Both the position numbers and the translations under genes were made by a program. Positions 1 to 10,708 of a stretch of 64,000 nucleotides of DNA are shown piece by piece (positions within the stretch are counted from its first letter, which is position 1; each line of letters begins with the position of its first letter). The notes under the pieces were generated by a model, which saw only the letters and a program-made list of their open reading frames with translations, did not search any database and was not told where the DNA came from. Source of the DNA: Cololabis saira (lineage: Eukaryota; Chordata; Actinopteri; Beloniformes; Belonidae); NCBI RefSeq assembly GCF_033807715.1, contig NC_084597.1:3969387-4033386 (forward strand). The letters are read 5' to 3'.

Positions 1-600
1 GTCTGAACGCGGCCTTAGGAGACAGGAAGTGTGTACCATTTCATACCATTGGCAGTAACGGTAATGCGCTATCTTCTGTATAGAGGATCTTTGCTAAAAC
101 CATAATGACTAAAACCCCTGGAGAAACATTCAGTGAAGAACTGCCTCACGGCGGTGAGAGGGCTGAACCGAAGCGGTCGTTAAGGTCGGTGGGGGGGGCC
201 GGGATAACGACTAACATCCACCTCGTCTCACAACTGGCAGTTTAACAAACTTTCAGAGACACCTGGAATTAAACCCGGCCGCAGGTTATCAGAGCTGGTT
301 GCATCCTAGCAGGACTCTTCTATCTGCTAATGGAATATCAGCTGCAGCGTTTAGCATCCTACTCTTGTGTGGTTTCAGCAGTTCGGCTCGATTAAAACGG
401 CCTCCGCTCCGTTCGCCTCATCAGCGCGGCTCGTTTGAGCTGATCTGAGAACAATCAGCTTCCTCTCTCTCTCAGCAGAGCTGGCGCCTCGTTTTATCAG
501 GATTTTTAATCATAGTTTTGCATCCTTGGCAAACTGCTTTTCTGACACATTTCTCCGCCGTGTCCAAAACTCCCCCAAAAAATAAGGTTTAAACTGCTGC
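1..600. other. intronic sequence, nothing recognised
   Basis: Mixed-composition DNA with no open frame above 60 codons and no recognised repeat. It lies downstream, in gene orientation, of astrotactin exon C, so it is most likely intron of that minus-strand gene. It ends at the left copy of an L1 target duplication (601-613). Confidence 0.5.
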
Positions 601-613
601 TTTGATGACTTCT

Positions 614-1485
614 TTTTTTTTTTATATATCTTTTTATTTCACAATAATTTTCACAATTCACCTATTCACATTCACGATTTCTATTCTACCCACATTCCTA
701 CCCTCCCCATAATTACCCTAGGGAAAAAAAAAAATAAAAAAAAATAAAAAAATCATACATTAAGGGAGAACAAAATTAAATAAATAAAAAAATAAATAAA
801 TAAATAAAATATATAATGGCAGCAACAGCGATATCAAACTATATATATAATATATATAATTCTCCAGTTTTGAAAATAATGGAAACCAAAATTCTTGAAA
901 AATATGACGGTTGTATTTTTCCAATGTTAATTTTTCCAATGGTAGAAAAACTGAAATTTTATCCAAAAAAAACTTGAAAGTTGGAGGGGAATCATCTTTC
1001 CAAAGTAAAAGTATGCATTTCTTAGCCAAGTATGTGATCATAATTAATATCCTGCTTTTTTTCCGGTCTAACTGAAGATCCAGTGTATCATTTAATAAAT
1101 ACAAATTTGAGCTTAACTCAAAATTAATTTCTAATACTGATTGTGTGAAGGAATGAATTGATTTCCAGAAACGTATTAAAAGATCACATTCCCAAAACAT
1201 ATGTACAAATGTTCCATCGATTCTTTTACATCTTGGACATTTTGAAGAGATATCCTTTGAAATTTTGTGCATTTTAATTGGAGTTAAATACAGTTTGTGA
1301 ATAAATTTAAAATTAGCCTCTTTAATTTTATTACTAGTAAAAGGAAAATGTATTTTTTCACATATATTTAACCAAGTATTTTCTTCAAAGATCATCTCCA
1401 ACTCCTTCTCCCATATCTTCACTAAAGTTTGGAAAGATGACAAACCTCCTTGTGATAAAATATTATAAAACTCACTGATCTTTCT
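614..1485 (-). mobile_element. 5'-truncated L1-like LINE insertion
   Basis: The insert reads on the minus strand: its A-rich tail (T-run at 614-623) is at the left and its truncated 5' end at the right. A 13-bp direct repeat, tttgatgacttct, flanks it at 601-613 and 1486-1498 and is a perfect target-site duplication. The interior encodes the C-terminus of an L1-type ORF2. Poly(A), TSD and 5' truncation together indicate target-primed reverse transcription. The exact TSD suggests a fairly recent insertion. Confidence 0.85.
850..1443 (-). pseudogene. L1-like ORF2 C-terminal fragment
   Basis: The frame carries the cysteine/histidine knuckle typical of the L1 ORF2 C-terminus (CPRCKRIDGTFVHMFWEC), followed by the usual W-K-x-aromatic stretch and a block resembling ILIMITYLAKKCILLLWK. 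Endonuclease and reverse transcriptase domains are absent because the copy is 5'-truncated. The nominal open frame continues to 760, but those hydrophobic residues are translated 3' UTR. A second, different L1-like copy with the same architecture lies at 7242-8320 on the plus strand. Confidence 0.75.
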
Positions 1486-1539
1486 TTTGATGACTTCTGA
1501 TGGCGAATGACGGCTAAACTAGGATTTGTAATCTGTTTG

Positions 1540-2160
1540 TGGAATTATGTGGAAAGCTCAGAAAGTTTTGCTATTCAATATACAGAAAAAAAATTGAAAA
1601 AAGAGCAAATAAGTATAACTTAAAAGGAACAGAGGTCTTTAAAAACCCAAAATTCAGGACAAAATTCGTTCTGTAAAAGGTATCAGTTTACGTAACAATC
1701 TGGATACAGAAGCCAAAGAATGCAAATCAAACATTACATTTAAAAGAATAATACATTTGATGAAGAAATATCATGATAATTGTTAAGTTAGGTGGTTTTT
1801 TTTTCTCCCTCTCTTTTTGGCACCATTGTCATATTTTTTTCTTTGAATCAAAAAAGAATATGACTATCTGTGTTTGATTACAGCTATTTTTTGTTATAGT
1901 TTTGTCTTAGTTTTTTTTTGTTTGTTTATTTGTTTTTAAATTACATTTATTGTAAAGTGTTTTTTTTTTTAAATTGCGTAATTTGTCATTTTTTTTATTA
2001 TTACATTAATTGAAATTTGATTTCTTAGGAAAAAGGGACAGATAAAATAAGCTTACTCTTCTTTCTGTTCCCTTTCATTCAAGGAAAGAGATTTGTTGTA
2101 ATGATATTGAAATGTTTTGTTTTTCTTTTAATGAATGAAATAAAGAATAAAGAAAGAATG
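1540..2160 (+). mobile_element. L2/CR1-like LINE 3' fragment
   Basis: Broken frames read as a LINE C-terminus: KYNLKGTEVFKNPKFRTKF, then after a frameshift GISLRNNLDTEAKECKSN, followed by FKRIIHLMKKYHDN and a stop near 1785. An AT-rich 3' UTR follows with an AAGCTTACTCTTCTTTCTG-type segment and an end rich in GAATGAAATAAAGAA. Related pieces occur at 18400-18582 plus 19931-20103 and at 31690-31860. The copy is old and interrupted; family assignment is from the conserved C-terminal pattern only. Confidence 0.6.
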
Positions 2161-2633
2161 TTTGATTTTCCTTATGCCGCTCTAATGGATTTGCCGGGGG
2201 AGCATATGGATAAGAGGCTCGGGGGCTGCAAATGGTTGGATTCATAAAAGGAGGTTATGGCTCACTGATTGCAGCGTCATATTGGCTTAATTTAGAGCTA
2301 ATCACCAGCAATTGGAAATGGCCACTCCACGGCAACATTTGAATTACGCTCCGCTCATATTCTCCCCCATACAAATAGGTTTTTGTTGCCATGGTAACAA
2401 GCCCCTTAGGATAGAATGGGACCATTTGGCTTCAATATCTCAAAAGTTGTAAACGACAGCCTGATGAAACCTCAGTATGTTGTAGTCCACATCGACCCGA
2501 GTCTTTTAAACGTTGGATCGATGTCTCTGCGATATCGTCTTGCCGAGCGACAAGCGTCCAAATTTCCGTTTGCATTAAAATTAGAAATAGTTAAATGTCT
2601 CAAAGAGCGCAATAGCTAGCATGATGAGACTAA

Positions 2634-3339
2634 GGCCCCGTTTACACGGAGCAAAAACTGTGGCGTTTTCATGCGTTTTGGCCGTTCGTTTACACGAAAA
2701 CGAAGCTCAAAGTCTCCAAAAACGATCATTTCTGAAAACTCTGGCCAAACTGGAGATTTTCAAAAACTCTGTTTTCACGTTTGCTTGTAAACGGAGGAAA
2801 ACGGAGATTTAGGCTTCAGAACGTCACATTATGAGACAGAAACGTCACCAGCGTCATGTGTGCGACCTGTGTTTACAATTTGTTTGTCCACCGTCAATAT
2901 TTTCTTGTATTTTACCTGTTTTATATTCTAAAGTCACACTTAAAAGTAACTCCACTTCTCTGTCACTCCAAACGAAAGACTCTCGTTCCGTCTTGGAAGT
3001 AACTGGCAGTCCAGGCTTATTTATGGTTCTGCGTTACACCAACGCAGAGCTACGGCGTAGGTTACGCGGCGACGCGCACCGTACGTAGGCTACGCCGTCG
3101 ATTTAACGCGGAACCATATTATTTAGGCTTAACACGTGTCATTTGTTGACGTTTTTTTCCAGGATTCTGATTGGCTAGCATGACTTTACGCTTCTCGTTA
3201 CACTGCCCCCTGCAGGTTTGGCTGCTCATAGCACCTTAACATCGTATTCATCCGGGTTCGTGTAAACGAGGATATTTTTCAAAACGTAGAGGGGGAAATA
3301 TCCGTTTTTGTAAATACCCGGCTATGTGGAAACGTGGCC
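2634..3339 (+). mobile_element. non-autonomous element with GGCCCCGTTTACACGG end
   Basis: The left end ggccccgtttacacgg and the inverted right end ggccacgtttccac form imperfect terminal inverted repeats. The first ~215 bp is repeated at 55550-55769. No coding potential is convincing. A Harbinger-like MITE is nested at 3013-3130. Superfamily is uncertain. Confidence 0.55.
3013..3130. mobile_element. TACGCCGTA MITE (Harbinger-like?)
   Basis: Short palindromic element with ends resembling aggctgatttatggttctgc and its inverse, and a GC-rich core of tacgcc/ggcgta words. Other copies or parts: 13443-13466, 18819-18975, 19242-19340, 43010-43047 and 61672-61742. Flanking TTA/TAA at 18819-18975 would suit a 3-bp TWA target, the PIF/Harbinger pattern, but this is inference. 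Confidence 0.6.
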
Positions 3340-3927
3340 TAAAATATGGTGTGGTGCAACGCGTCCCGGGTTTGTCAATGTTGTAATGATGTCTGTACGA
3401 TAAACCGTTGCCTAACAACAAGCGTCCAAAGTCAAATGGACATTTTTTTTTAAATTGAAAGTTAAATATCACAAAAACCGTAATAATTAGCATGATGAGG
3501 TTGTACGGTCCGTTAGTGCCAATCGGGCCGAGTGTTTGTAAATTAGAACGATGTCTCTACGATAAAGTTTGGCCGAGCAATAAGTGTCCGAATTTTCGCC
3601 TTTTTTTTTTGCTTTTTGGCGTCTAGCGTTGCCACGGTAACACTTGTGACTGAGAAAAGTAATGCCCATCGAGGCAAGTTGGAGACGCATCCAACGATGT
3701 ATGACATGCATGGGTGCACATTGCGGTTCGAGCCGCATTAACGGAAGAAAAAGTGTGCAGAATAATAATAAGAAGAAAAGGGAAACCTTTTCTGCATACA
3801 AATTTTCTTTCGGGCGTGTTTTATTTTTTGGGGATTTTTTTCTTCCACATCAGAGCGGGGTCACGCTGTACACCCGTGGCTGCGCAGTGGGACTTTTGCA
3901 ACTTTAGCTTGTTAGCAAAATGCTAGC

Positions 3928-4559
3928 TGTGAGGTTAATCAACCTTTTTGAACTAGTTTGTCCTTATTAAACTATTAGAATCAGGTTTATTACGGCAGCT
4001 TAGAAAACTGCCTGTTAGTCCTCATGCTTATCACATGTTAACAGATGAGGGCAGCCCTTCCTGTGTTCCGTCAGGGTTTTGGGCTGCCCCACAACTATCC
4101 CATTGTCATTTGAACCATCTGTTCAAGACCTCACAGAGTTCTCGTTTGTCCAGAGGGGGCCCCATTTGACCCCTTTGACCTTTTGTGTTTTTTAAAGACT
4201 TTAAGCTAAAGATGTCTGTTACTCTGCATACCACAGATTAGTTGCTCTTTAACTGAAAAGTCACAGGTGTGACCTTTTTAATCATCCTCTGATACCATGT
4301 ATGTTTCCTGTTTTCGTCCATTGTCCATCCACTGTCTACCATTGGTAGTCTTAAAATGGTCATGTTGCTGTCAGTTTTACCAATAAAAGCTGATGCAAAG
4401 AAGGAGCCAGCAAGCATTTGTCGAGAGCATCCGAGAGGGCCATGTTGCTCTGCAAGCTCCGACTCCTTCCCTTCTGCAGAAGGCCTGAAAAATTTCTAAC
4501 AGTCTCTGTGTCTTTCCTAAGTTATGAATTTATATTGATGTTGATTTAGGGACCCAACA
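3928..4559 (+). mobile_element. solo LTR
   Basis: The 632-bp segment starts TGTGAGG and ends CCCAACA (TG...CA) and is bracketed by a perfect 5-bp direct repeat, ctagc, at 3923-3927 and 4560-4564. A poly(A) signal aataaa is at 4382-4387, leaving a plausible R/U5 of about 170 bp. No internal gag-pol sequence or second LTR is adjacent, so this is a recombined solo LTR. Gypsy versus endogenous retrovirus origin cannot be decided here. Confidence 0.65.
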
Positions 4560-4564
4560 CTAGC

Positions 4565-5480
4565 AACATTGACATTTGGGCCATTCTGGACAATTGCAAT
4601 ATGGACATGCCACTACTTGGCATGCCCATAATAATACATTTTATTCATAATGGACTTTACATTACTGAAAATCTCAAAGTGCTACAATTTGATAATTAAA
4701 AGGAAACAGAAATAATAAAACCAAGATAAGAGATAAAAGGGATAAAAGTCAAGACATGGCAGAAAAGAGAATAAAACAATTAAAAACAGCAACTAGGGAA
4801 AAAACAACAGCATTGTTTAGTCTTAAAATGTAGTAGCATCTCACTGACTCCTGCTGTACATCGCGCTGGAAATTATGTGTTTCGCTCGTAACGAGTTGCA
4901 ACGTCTCAGTCTGGCTGCGAGGATGATTTTCACATTTCAAGGTTTGCGACGTTGGCAACAGAGGAGAAGTGTTGTTGGCGTGATGCCGGCTTTCACTTGT
5001 GAAAACACGTCCAGGTACAGAAACCATCACACTCAAAGACCTTGGACACGTGAATATAAAGATGATGTTTTGGCGTTTTCAACAGTTTTTATTAGTCTAA
5101 ATGAGATGGATGGGAATAAATGTGAAAGTAATAACCGGTGATAAATTCTCAAGCCGGTGCAATGACGTTTAAATGACAGCATCATTACTCACAAATTAAG
5201 AATTTTAATGAAGTATTTTATTCCAATAATAATTTACAATCTCTTTTACTGTAGTCACAATATATATGAAAGAAACAGCACTTTTAAAAGTGCATCGTGT
5301 TTTCCAGAATTCACTGTTTTACTGCACTCTGATGATATAATACTTTATTATAACGGAGAGTTGCCATGCACTGTATAAGAAGAGCTGGACAACCCCGAGT
5401 GATGTCACCTTGAAGCCTTGGATACGACGACTGGGACGATGATTATGCATAAATCTGTTTTATATAATTTCACCTTCTAC
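4565..5480. other. intronic DNA with low-complexity and old repeat traces
   Basis: AT-rich sequence. The stretch around 4636-4700 (containing tctcaaagtgctaca) looks like the antisense 3' end of a LINE or SINE, weakly. The frame at 4875-5141 has no recognised homology. No exon with matching splice sites was found. Confidence 0.4.
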
Positions 5481-5489
5481 CAAACTACT

Positions 5490-6090
5490 ACTACCAAATT
5501 CTGGGACATTGTCAAACTAAAAACTCTACAAATCATATTCAAAGCGAGAACTGATTCACTTCCAGGAAATTTACAGAAAATGTTTTGTGACAGGGAGGGG
5601 GGGTTATAATTTAAGAGGAAAATATAATTTCAAAAAACAATGTTTTCATTCTAAAAGGAAAAGCATGTGTATGTCAGTTGTTGGAGTGGATCTATGGAAT
5701 GGGTTGGGTGATGGGTTGAAGCTATGTACAAATATAAATCAATTTAAAAAACGGTACAAAAAGGAAGTTCTGGGAAGTTATTTGGTTGAGATTGTGTTTG
5801 TTAGCTGGTTAGGTGCAAAGGCACAACCAATGGGAAACTCTGTAGCCTAATAGGTAATTGCAGCTATTTATTATTAATATTTATGTTTAATTTATAATAG
5901 AGGTAACAAAGGGGCAGGGTTATATAAGCTTTACTTCTACCTGCTCCTTTTCGGACACTGTTTTTTTTTTCCCTGCCTGTATTACGTTTTTGTTGTTGTT
6001 GCTTTTTTTTCTGTATGTTTTGAATTTGTTTTAAAATCTTATATTTTTTTTCCTTATGTGTTCGAAATAAACAATTCAATCAATCAAAAA
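5490..6090 (+). mobile_element. L2-like LINE 3' end with degraded ORF2 C-terminus
   Basis: Two overlapping frames (5418-5609 and 5587-5850) together spell a LINE C-terminus: LPGNLQKMFCDREGG, then YNLRGKYNFKKQCF, SVVGVDLWNGLGDGL and INQFKKRYKKEVLGSY. A frameshift at about 5600 separates them. The 3' UTR has the teleost L2-like motif aagctttacttctacctgct (5928-5947), and the element ends in a short repeat, caatcaatcaaa, near 6086. It is 5'-truncated, with no reverse transcriptase core. Confidence 0.7.
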
Positions 6091-6920
6091 AATTATCTTT
6101 CATGGTCCAAAAACTCTTGGACCATCGAGTTGTTGGAACTTGGCTGTTAATTTGTTTATTTCTGATCTCTAATCTGGTAAATTTCAATTAAATTCAATTC
6201 AATGAATGTGCGGGAATGTGGACGATGGAGTGGAGACACATGTGGCCTCTGCAAATACTGCAGTCTGATTCCGTCTCGTGCATCTCGGTGTAAAAACTCA
6301 GCGAGCTGCGAGTCCGGACCGCTACGATGCATTATGCATCAGCCAGCAGCACGTCCTTGACTCGGGTTACATAAATTTCACATACATTACAGATGTAATC
6401 CATTCTAATAAGCTTAGACTTTATCCATTTGGGCAGACGCAGGGGGAGACACAGGGGAGCCACCGGCGCGAGCTAAGATAAATATCAGCGGGCTGCAGGC
6501 TCAGCTCTTGTTGGGACAGTTTTAATGTCACTGTTTGAGCTGGTTGTGCACATAAAGCAACCGGTGGTTATTTACAGCGACGGACGGAGGACTTCTGCTT
6601 ACACAGGACCAAGGTTGGGACTCAGGTGTGAGACCGTTTACTTAGGGATTCATCGGTAAATGCACCGTAAGCAGACTTTAAGTGCTGAATGTACAGTTTC
6701 TTAACATAAAGGGTCAGTCACGGCTAATTCAGCAGACAGGAAACAGGAAACAGGCACAACCCATCAGCAGGATTTTATTGTCTTTAGTCGCTCACATGCA
6801 CTGCGTCTGATTGTGTTTGTTTCTCCGCGGGTGTTGATTTTAAGGCGCTTTTATTCGTTTATGAATGTATGTATATAAATTATGAGCCCCTTATGAGGAA
6901 AATATAATTTCTCACCTCAG
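6091..6920. other. unique intronic sequence
   Basis: Balanced composition with no recognised repeat or exon. GATGCATTATGCATC at 6326-6340 is a near-palindrome. The downstream edge passes into TTTATTTA-rich DNA at about 6930. No function is assigned. Confidence 0.4.
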
Positions 6921-6929
6921 CATCAATTC

Positions 6930-7170
6930 AGGTATTTATTTAATTATTTAGGTACTTATTTATTTATTTAGATATTTATTTATTTATTTATTTAGGTATT
7001 TATCTTTTTATTTATTTAGGCATTTATTTTTATTTTTTTTATTTAGTTATGTATTTATTAAGGGAATTTTTTTTATTTATTACTTAATTTATCTATTAGG
7101 TATTAATTTCTTTATTTAGATATGTATTTATTTAGATATTTTTTTATTTGGGTATTGACTTTTTCTATGT
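6930..7170. repeat. degenerate TTTATTTAGG low-complexity repeat
   Basis: About 240 bp of imperfect TTTATTTA units with periodic GG, for example ggtatttatttatttattta-like blocks. It sits directly upstream of a retroelement 3' end (7170-7241). Confidence 0.7.
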
Positions 7171-7241
7171 TAAATGTTGATTTTATTATGTAAAGCACTT
7201 AGTTACAATTGTGTGAAAGTATAAATAAAGTTTGATTTGAT
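7170..7241 (+). mobile_element. retroelement 3' end with TTTGA tail (left part)
   Basis: The sequence around gtaaagcacttagttacaa followed by aataaagtttgatttgat is the usual 3' end of a teleost LINE or SINE. Its pentanucleotide tail is split by the L1 insertion at 7242-8320 and resumes at 8321-8348, where it touches the exon C splice donor. Confidence 0.6.
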
Positions 7242-8320
7242 CAATTGCTTGACACATTCCCCAATAAACCTGTAACATCTCCATTGGAAAAGCAATTGCT
7301 TGATAACAAAATCACATCTATAAAAGGAATAACATCTGTAATCTATAATATTCTTATCAATAACTTACCACTATATCAAAGACCTCCAATGAAACTAAAA
7401 TGGGAAGCAGACCTGGAATGTTCATATGAGGACAAGGATTGGTGTACTCTTTTAGAAAAAACACACACTATGTTAATATCCACCAAACACAGACAAATTC
7501 AATTCAATATTTTACATAAAATTTACTACACTCCCTACAAATTAAATAAATTTAATAGTGCGGCCTCTGCCATGTGCCAAAGATGCAAAATAAATACTGG
7601 AAATCTGCTCCATATGCTCTGGAACTGTCCGATTATAGATGCTTTCTGGAAATACGTCATCAAAACAATCTCTGAAATTTTAAAATCCCATATTCATGAT
7701 CCTAAAGTTTGGATACTGGGAGATATTAGTTCATTAAATATGACCTATCATAAAAAGTATTTAATTCTGCTTGCAGGCACCGCAGCAAAAAATTGTATTT
7801 TAAAAAACTGGAAATCAGAAAACCCCCCAGCACCCAAACAGTGGATCAATGAACTTGGATCATATTGTACTCCAGAAAAAATACTGTATTCCGTTAGAAA
7901 AAAAAATAGAGACTTTGACCTTATTTGGGGACCTTTTTTGGATTTTTTGCTTTTATTGGACTAATGATCTGAATCATCGACTATATTAATGAATGTGTTT
8001 ACGCAGGACTTGATTATTTAATTTATTATTCATTTTTGTTCTAGTATTGATATGACATATGTTAAATTATTTTGAATGATGTAATCTATTGACCATATGA
8101 AGGAGGGAAGGGGAGAGGGGTGTGTTGTTTTTTATTTTTTGTTACATTTTTTATTTTATTTTTATTTTTTTATTATTATTATTATTATTTATTTATTTTG
8201 GTTTAATTAATGTTATGAAAAGTAAAAAAAAAAAGGGGGGAAATATTGATAATTATATTGTTATTGTAAATATTATTTCTTTTTGTTATGCCCTCAATAA
8301 AGACATCTATACAAAAAAAA
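7242..8320 (+). mobile_element. 5'-truncated L1-like LINE nested in a TTTGA tail
   Basis: The insert starts caattgcttgacac, carries an L1 ORF2 C-terminal frame, an AT-rich 3' UTR with ctcaataaagac and a short A-tail at 8313-8320. The 12-bp repeat gtttgatttgat flanks it at 7230-7241 and 8321-8332. Because the target is itself a TTTGA repeat, the exact duplication length is ambiguous. It is younger than the host tail and lies about 30 bp from the exon C donor. Confidence 0.8.
7245..7964 (+). pseudogene. L1-like ORF2 C-terminal fragment, open frame
   Basis: A 239-codon frame free of stops encodes the region between the RT thumb and the C-terminus of an L1-type ORF2. It includes HRQIQFNILHKIYYTPYKL, the knuckle MCQRCKINTGNLLHMLWNC and a later AAKNCILKNWKSENPP block. 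Catalytic domains are missing through 5' truncation, so it is not functional, but the intact frame implies a young insertion. It differs clearly in sequence from the copy at 850-1443. Confidence 0.8.
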
Positions 8321-8348
8321 GTTTGATTTGATTTGATTTGATTTGATT
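8321..8348 (+). repeat. TTTGA pentanucleotide tail abutting a splice donor
   Basis: About five TTTGA/TTGAT units form the resumed tail of the element begun at 7170. In the minus-strand gene they occupy intron positions from about +4 to +31 after exon C, so the donor context reads CAG|GTGAATCAAATC. Confidence 0.8.
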
Positions 8349-8351
8349 CAC

Positions 8352-8519
8352 CTGTTTCCTTGTCACAGATCTGCTCGCAGGGCTCCGTCGACCTCTGGCC
8401 GCAGTAATCCTGCACCCACTGGGCCGACGCGTTGCTCTGCTGGTACAGAGTCAGTTTGGCTGGATTCAACCAGTTAGAGACGTCCAGGAAGCTGCCGGTG
8501 CTCACCACGAAACTGCTGC
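8352..8519 (-). CDS. astn2: astrotactin exon C (Cys-containing extracellular segment)
   Basis: This 168-bp minus-strand exon completes the Gly split after exon B and encodes SSFVVSTGSFLDVSNWLN followed by PAKLTLYQQSNASAQW and VQDYCGQRSTEPCEQICDKE. The acceptor is cttctcttctcag and the donor CAG|GTGAAT. The final bases (ACA G) would continue as the conserved Gly-Glu-Cys-x-Cys of astrotactins in the next exon, which is outside the window. Astrotactins are neuronal membrane proteins with EGF-like, MACPF/perforin-like and fibronectin domains that act in glial-guided migration and receptor trafficking. The SSFVVS, LNPAKL and CGQR stretches resemble ASTN2 more than ASTN1 as I remember them; the paralogue is less certain than the family. 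Confidence 0.85.
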
Positions 8520-9050
8520 CTGAGAAGAGAAGACGACAAGATAAAACAAGAGAAGAGGGAGAGAAGAGGAAGAAGCTTGTTTGTTTCCTCAGCTCTTTAT
8601 TGTACTGAAAAATCAATAAGGGAAGCAGCTAATTCTCCGCTTTTCACTGTAATTTTATTTCCCGTCCTGACCGGCCTGAATTTTAATGAGGGAATTAAGA
8701 CCCATAATGTGTGTATTGATGATATTTCCTTGGTAATTGCGGTAAATGAGATAAAAGGGCTTCGCTGACTTACCAATTCTCCTTTACGGCTCTCAGATCG
8801 TTAAACTGTGATCACTAAACAAGACCGTCGCTAACTGGACGGCAGGATCTTCAGCCCTATGGTTAACTCCAACAGTCTCGTGTGTGCTGAAGTTAAAACC
8901 CAGAGCAAAATGATCTGAATTCAGAAAAAAAAATATGTTTTTCACAATAAAACGCAGAATAAAACACATCAAATCTTGGAAACCTGGACGTTTTAACCAG
9001 GGGTGAAAGTAGGATAAAGTTCTTGTAGGAACTAACTAAAGTTAACATTT
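8520..9050. other. intron between astrotactin exons B and C, unique part
   Basis: This is the 3' end of the 20,221-bp intron (8520-28740 in gene orientation). A pyrimidine-rich tract in the minus sense precedes the exon C acceptor at 8520. The rest has no recognised element. Confidence 0.6.
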
Positions 9051-9053
9051 AAT

Positions 9054-9690
9054 GCTCCCTCTGATCCTCTTTTTTATGGATATAAGCTTCTGAAACTTAC
9101 TGAGTGTAACATTTTCCAAAATGCCTGTTTAATGTACAATGTAGTTTTTAGACTCAATGACAGACTCTGTCATCTCATCCCCATTTATGTTCCCACTCAT
9201 GAACATGCCACAAGGGGAAAACAACTTTTAACGGGAAAGAAAAGGAAACTGAAATGTACAAGTTTCAGTGTAACCTGTAAAGGTCCAAAAATTTGGAATG
9301 AGATTGAAAGTGCTATAAAAGAGTCTGGATCTCTCTCAATTTAAAAAAAAAGACTAAAACAAAAATTGTTATTAAATTATGTCTCTTTTTAAATCTTTTA
9401 TGTACCAATACCTGATGTATTATTTTTATATGAATATATTTGTATCTAGGAAATCTGAGGAGGTCTCAGGTTTTTTTTTTCTTATTTAGGCTATAAGGTT
9501 ATATATTGTATGTATATGTATTATATGTGTAATTTATAGTTGTTCTGCTGTGTGACTGGGCCCCTATTCATAAGCTACAGTAGCTTCTGGGGAGTCCCAT
9601 TTTACAAACCTCAATTATTATCTGTATGTGTTTTTTTTTTATTATTTGTAAAATAAACTCTAAACTTAAACTTAAACTTAAACATTAACA
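9054..9690 (+). mobile_element. LINE 3' fragment with AACTTA tail
   Basis: The frame (fully open 9132-9344, readable from about 9054) gives HLIPIYVPTHEHATRGKQLL, KCTSFSVTCKGPKIWNEI and a lysine-rich end. This is the usual C-terminal pattern of L2/CR1-related fish LINEs (V-x-x-x-G-x-x-x-W-N). A 3' UTR follows, and the copy ends in a repeat of taaactt units at about 9655-9690. No reverse transcriptase core is present. Confidence 0.65.
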
Positions 9691-9859
9691 TTTTTAGGCT
9701 TAACATTATTTAGTTAGTTGGCCCTTTATTCTGTCAATAGCCTGCCCCTCTTCTTGGTTCTGCTGCCGCGTCCTCCCTCTTTTCTTCATCTCTAACTTCG
9801 GAGTCGGACTCCCTTTTTCTCCTAAATGTGTCGTAAATTTTTCTCTGCATTTTGATGAC

Positions 9860-10600
9860 GGTTCTGTATCATACCTGTCAAGTTTTGGATTTAAAAATAA
9901 TATAATAATATAAAATAATAAAATAATATTATCCCCCTCCGAGAGCTCTGGGCAGATGAGTGCGAGGAGAGCCCCGAGCCTTGTGGAGCTGGGCCCCCTG
10001 ACGACACATTGAAGTGGCTCGCCGAGGCTGCAATGGAGATGGCGTCCTCAGGCAGCGGCGACCCCAGAACAGACCCACGAATGTGCCGGTGGGAGAGGGG
10101 AGCAGACACGCTGCCCTCACCACAAATGTGCCGGTGGGAGAGGGGAGCAGACACGCTGCCTTCACCACCAATGTGCCCGTGGGAGAGGGGAGCGGACACG
10201 CTGCCTTCACCACGGATAAAGAAAACCCAAAAAAGTGTCTTTCTCAAAAAGAAAAAAAAAAAAAAAATGTTTTCCTTTTTTTTTCCAAAAGAAAAAGTAA
10301 TTGCAAGAAAAAATCAAATGACAAGTGGGAGCAACGCTGCCCTCACCTTAAACCACAAAAGTTCAGGTAACAGGCGCAGCTGACAGCTTACCCCTTGTCA
10401 GCTGTGCTGGGGGGCGTGGCGGAAACGCCGCCGCCACCAGCGACACAATCAAATAACGCGCCGGCCACAGCTTCTCAGAGGACGAAAAAAATCGTTACTC
10501 CTACCTGTATGGCACGAAGCTGCACCAGGCCGGTGTAGGGAGGAAAGGAAGAAGCTTTAACCAGCCTTCTATTTCCGTCCTGTATTATACTAATACTAAA
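9860..10600. mobile_element. probable non-autonomous transposon with internal minisatellite
   Basis: The block has an abrupt GC-rich core between AT-rich edges (left edge atacctgtcaagttttgg at 9871, poly-A at 10249). It carries the 45-bp tandem repeat listed separately and the palindromic-looking cagctgacagcttacccc segment at 10377. No clear terminal repeats were resolved, so boundaries and class are uncertain. Confidence 0.35.
10080..10214. repeat. 45-bp minisatellite, three units
   Basis: Three tandem units begin at about 10080, 10125 and 10170, each starting aatgtgcc and containing gtgggagaggggagc and acacgctgcc. Units differ by a few substitutions. Because 45 is divisible by three, open frames run through both strands here; they are not genes. 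Confidence 0.9.
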
Positions 10601-10708
10601 TAGTAAATACAATCAAAATATTGGGAGAATATGGACGAATCTCATTCATGGGACCAGACTGAAAATCCAGCTTGCATGACGTGATCTTCAGGCTCTGTGG
10701 TTAAAAAT

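Larger units (their letters stand above)
2405..3760 (+). mobile_element. old copy of the GGGCCCGAG repeat family, interrupted
   Basis: Segments 2405-2633 and 3340-3760 resemble the interior of the repeat seen more completely at 11728-12500, 22110-22760 and 55815-56634; both share the block around gtaatgcccatcgaggc and the preceding ccacggtaac. Three imperfect internal units containing atgtctctgcgatat and gcatgatgag lie near 2520-2630, 3390-3500 and 3550-3600. The element is split by the insertion at 2634-3339. Its transposon class is not recognised. Confidence 0.5.

Noticed and set aside
10009..10383. Overlapping 118-124 codon frames on both strands
   Set aside because: 45-bp minisatellite whose length is a multiple of three keeps several frames open.
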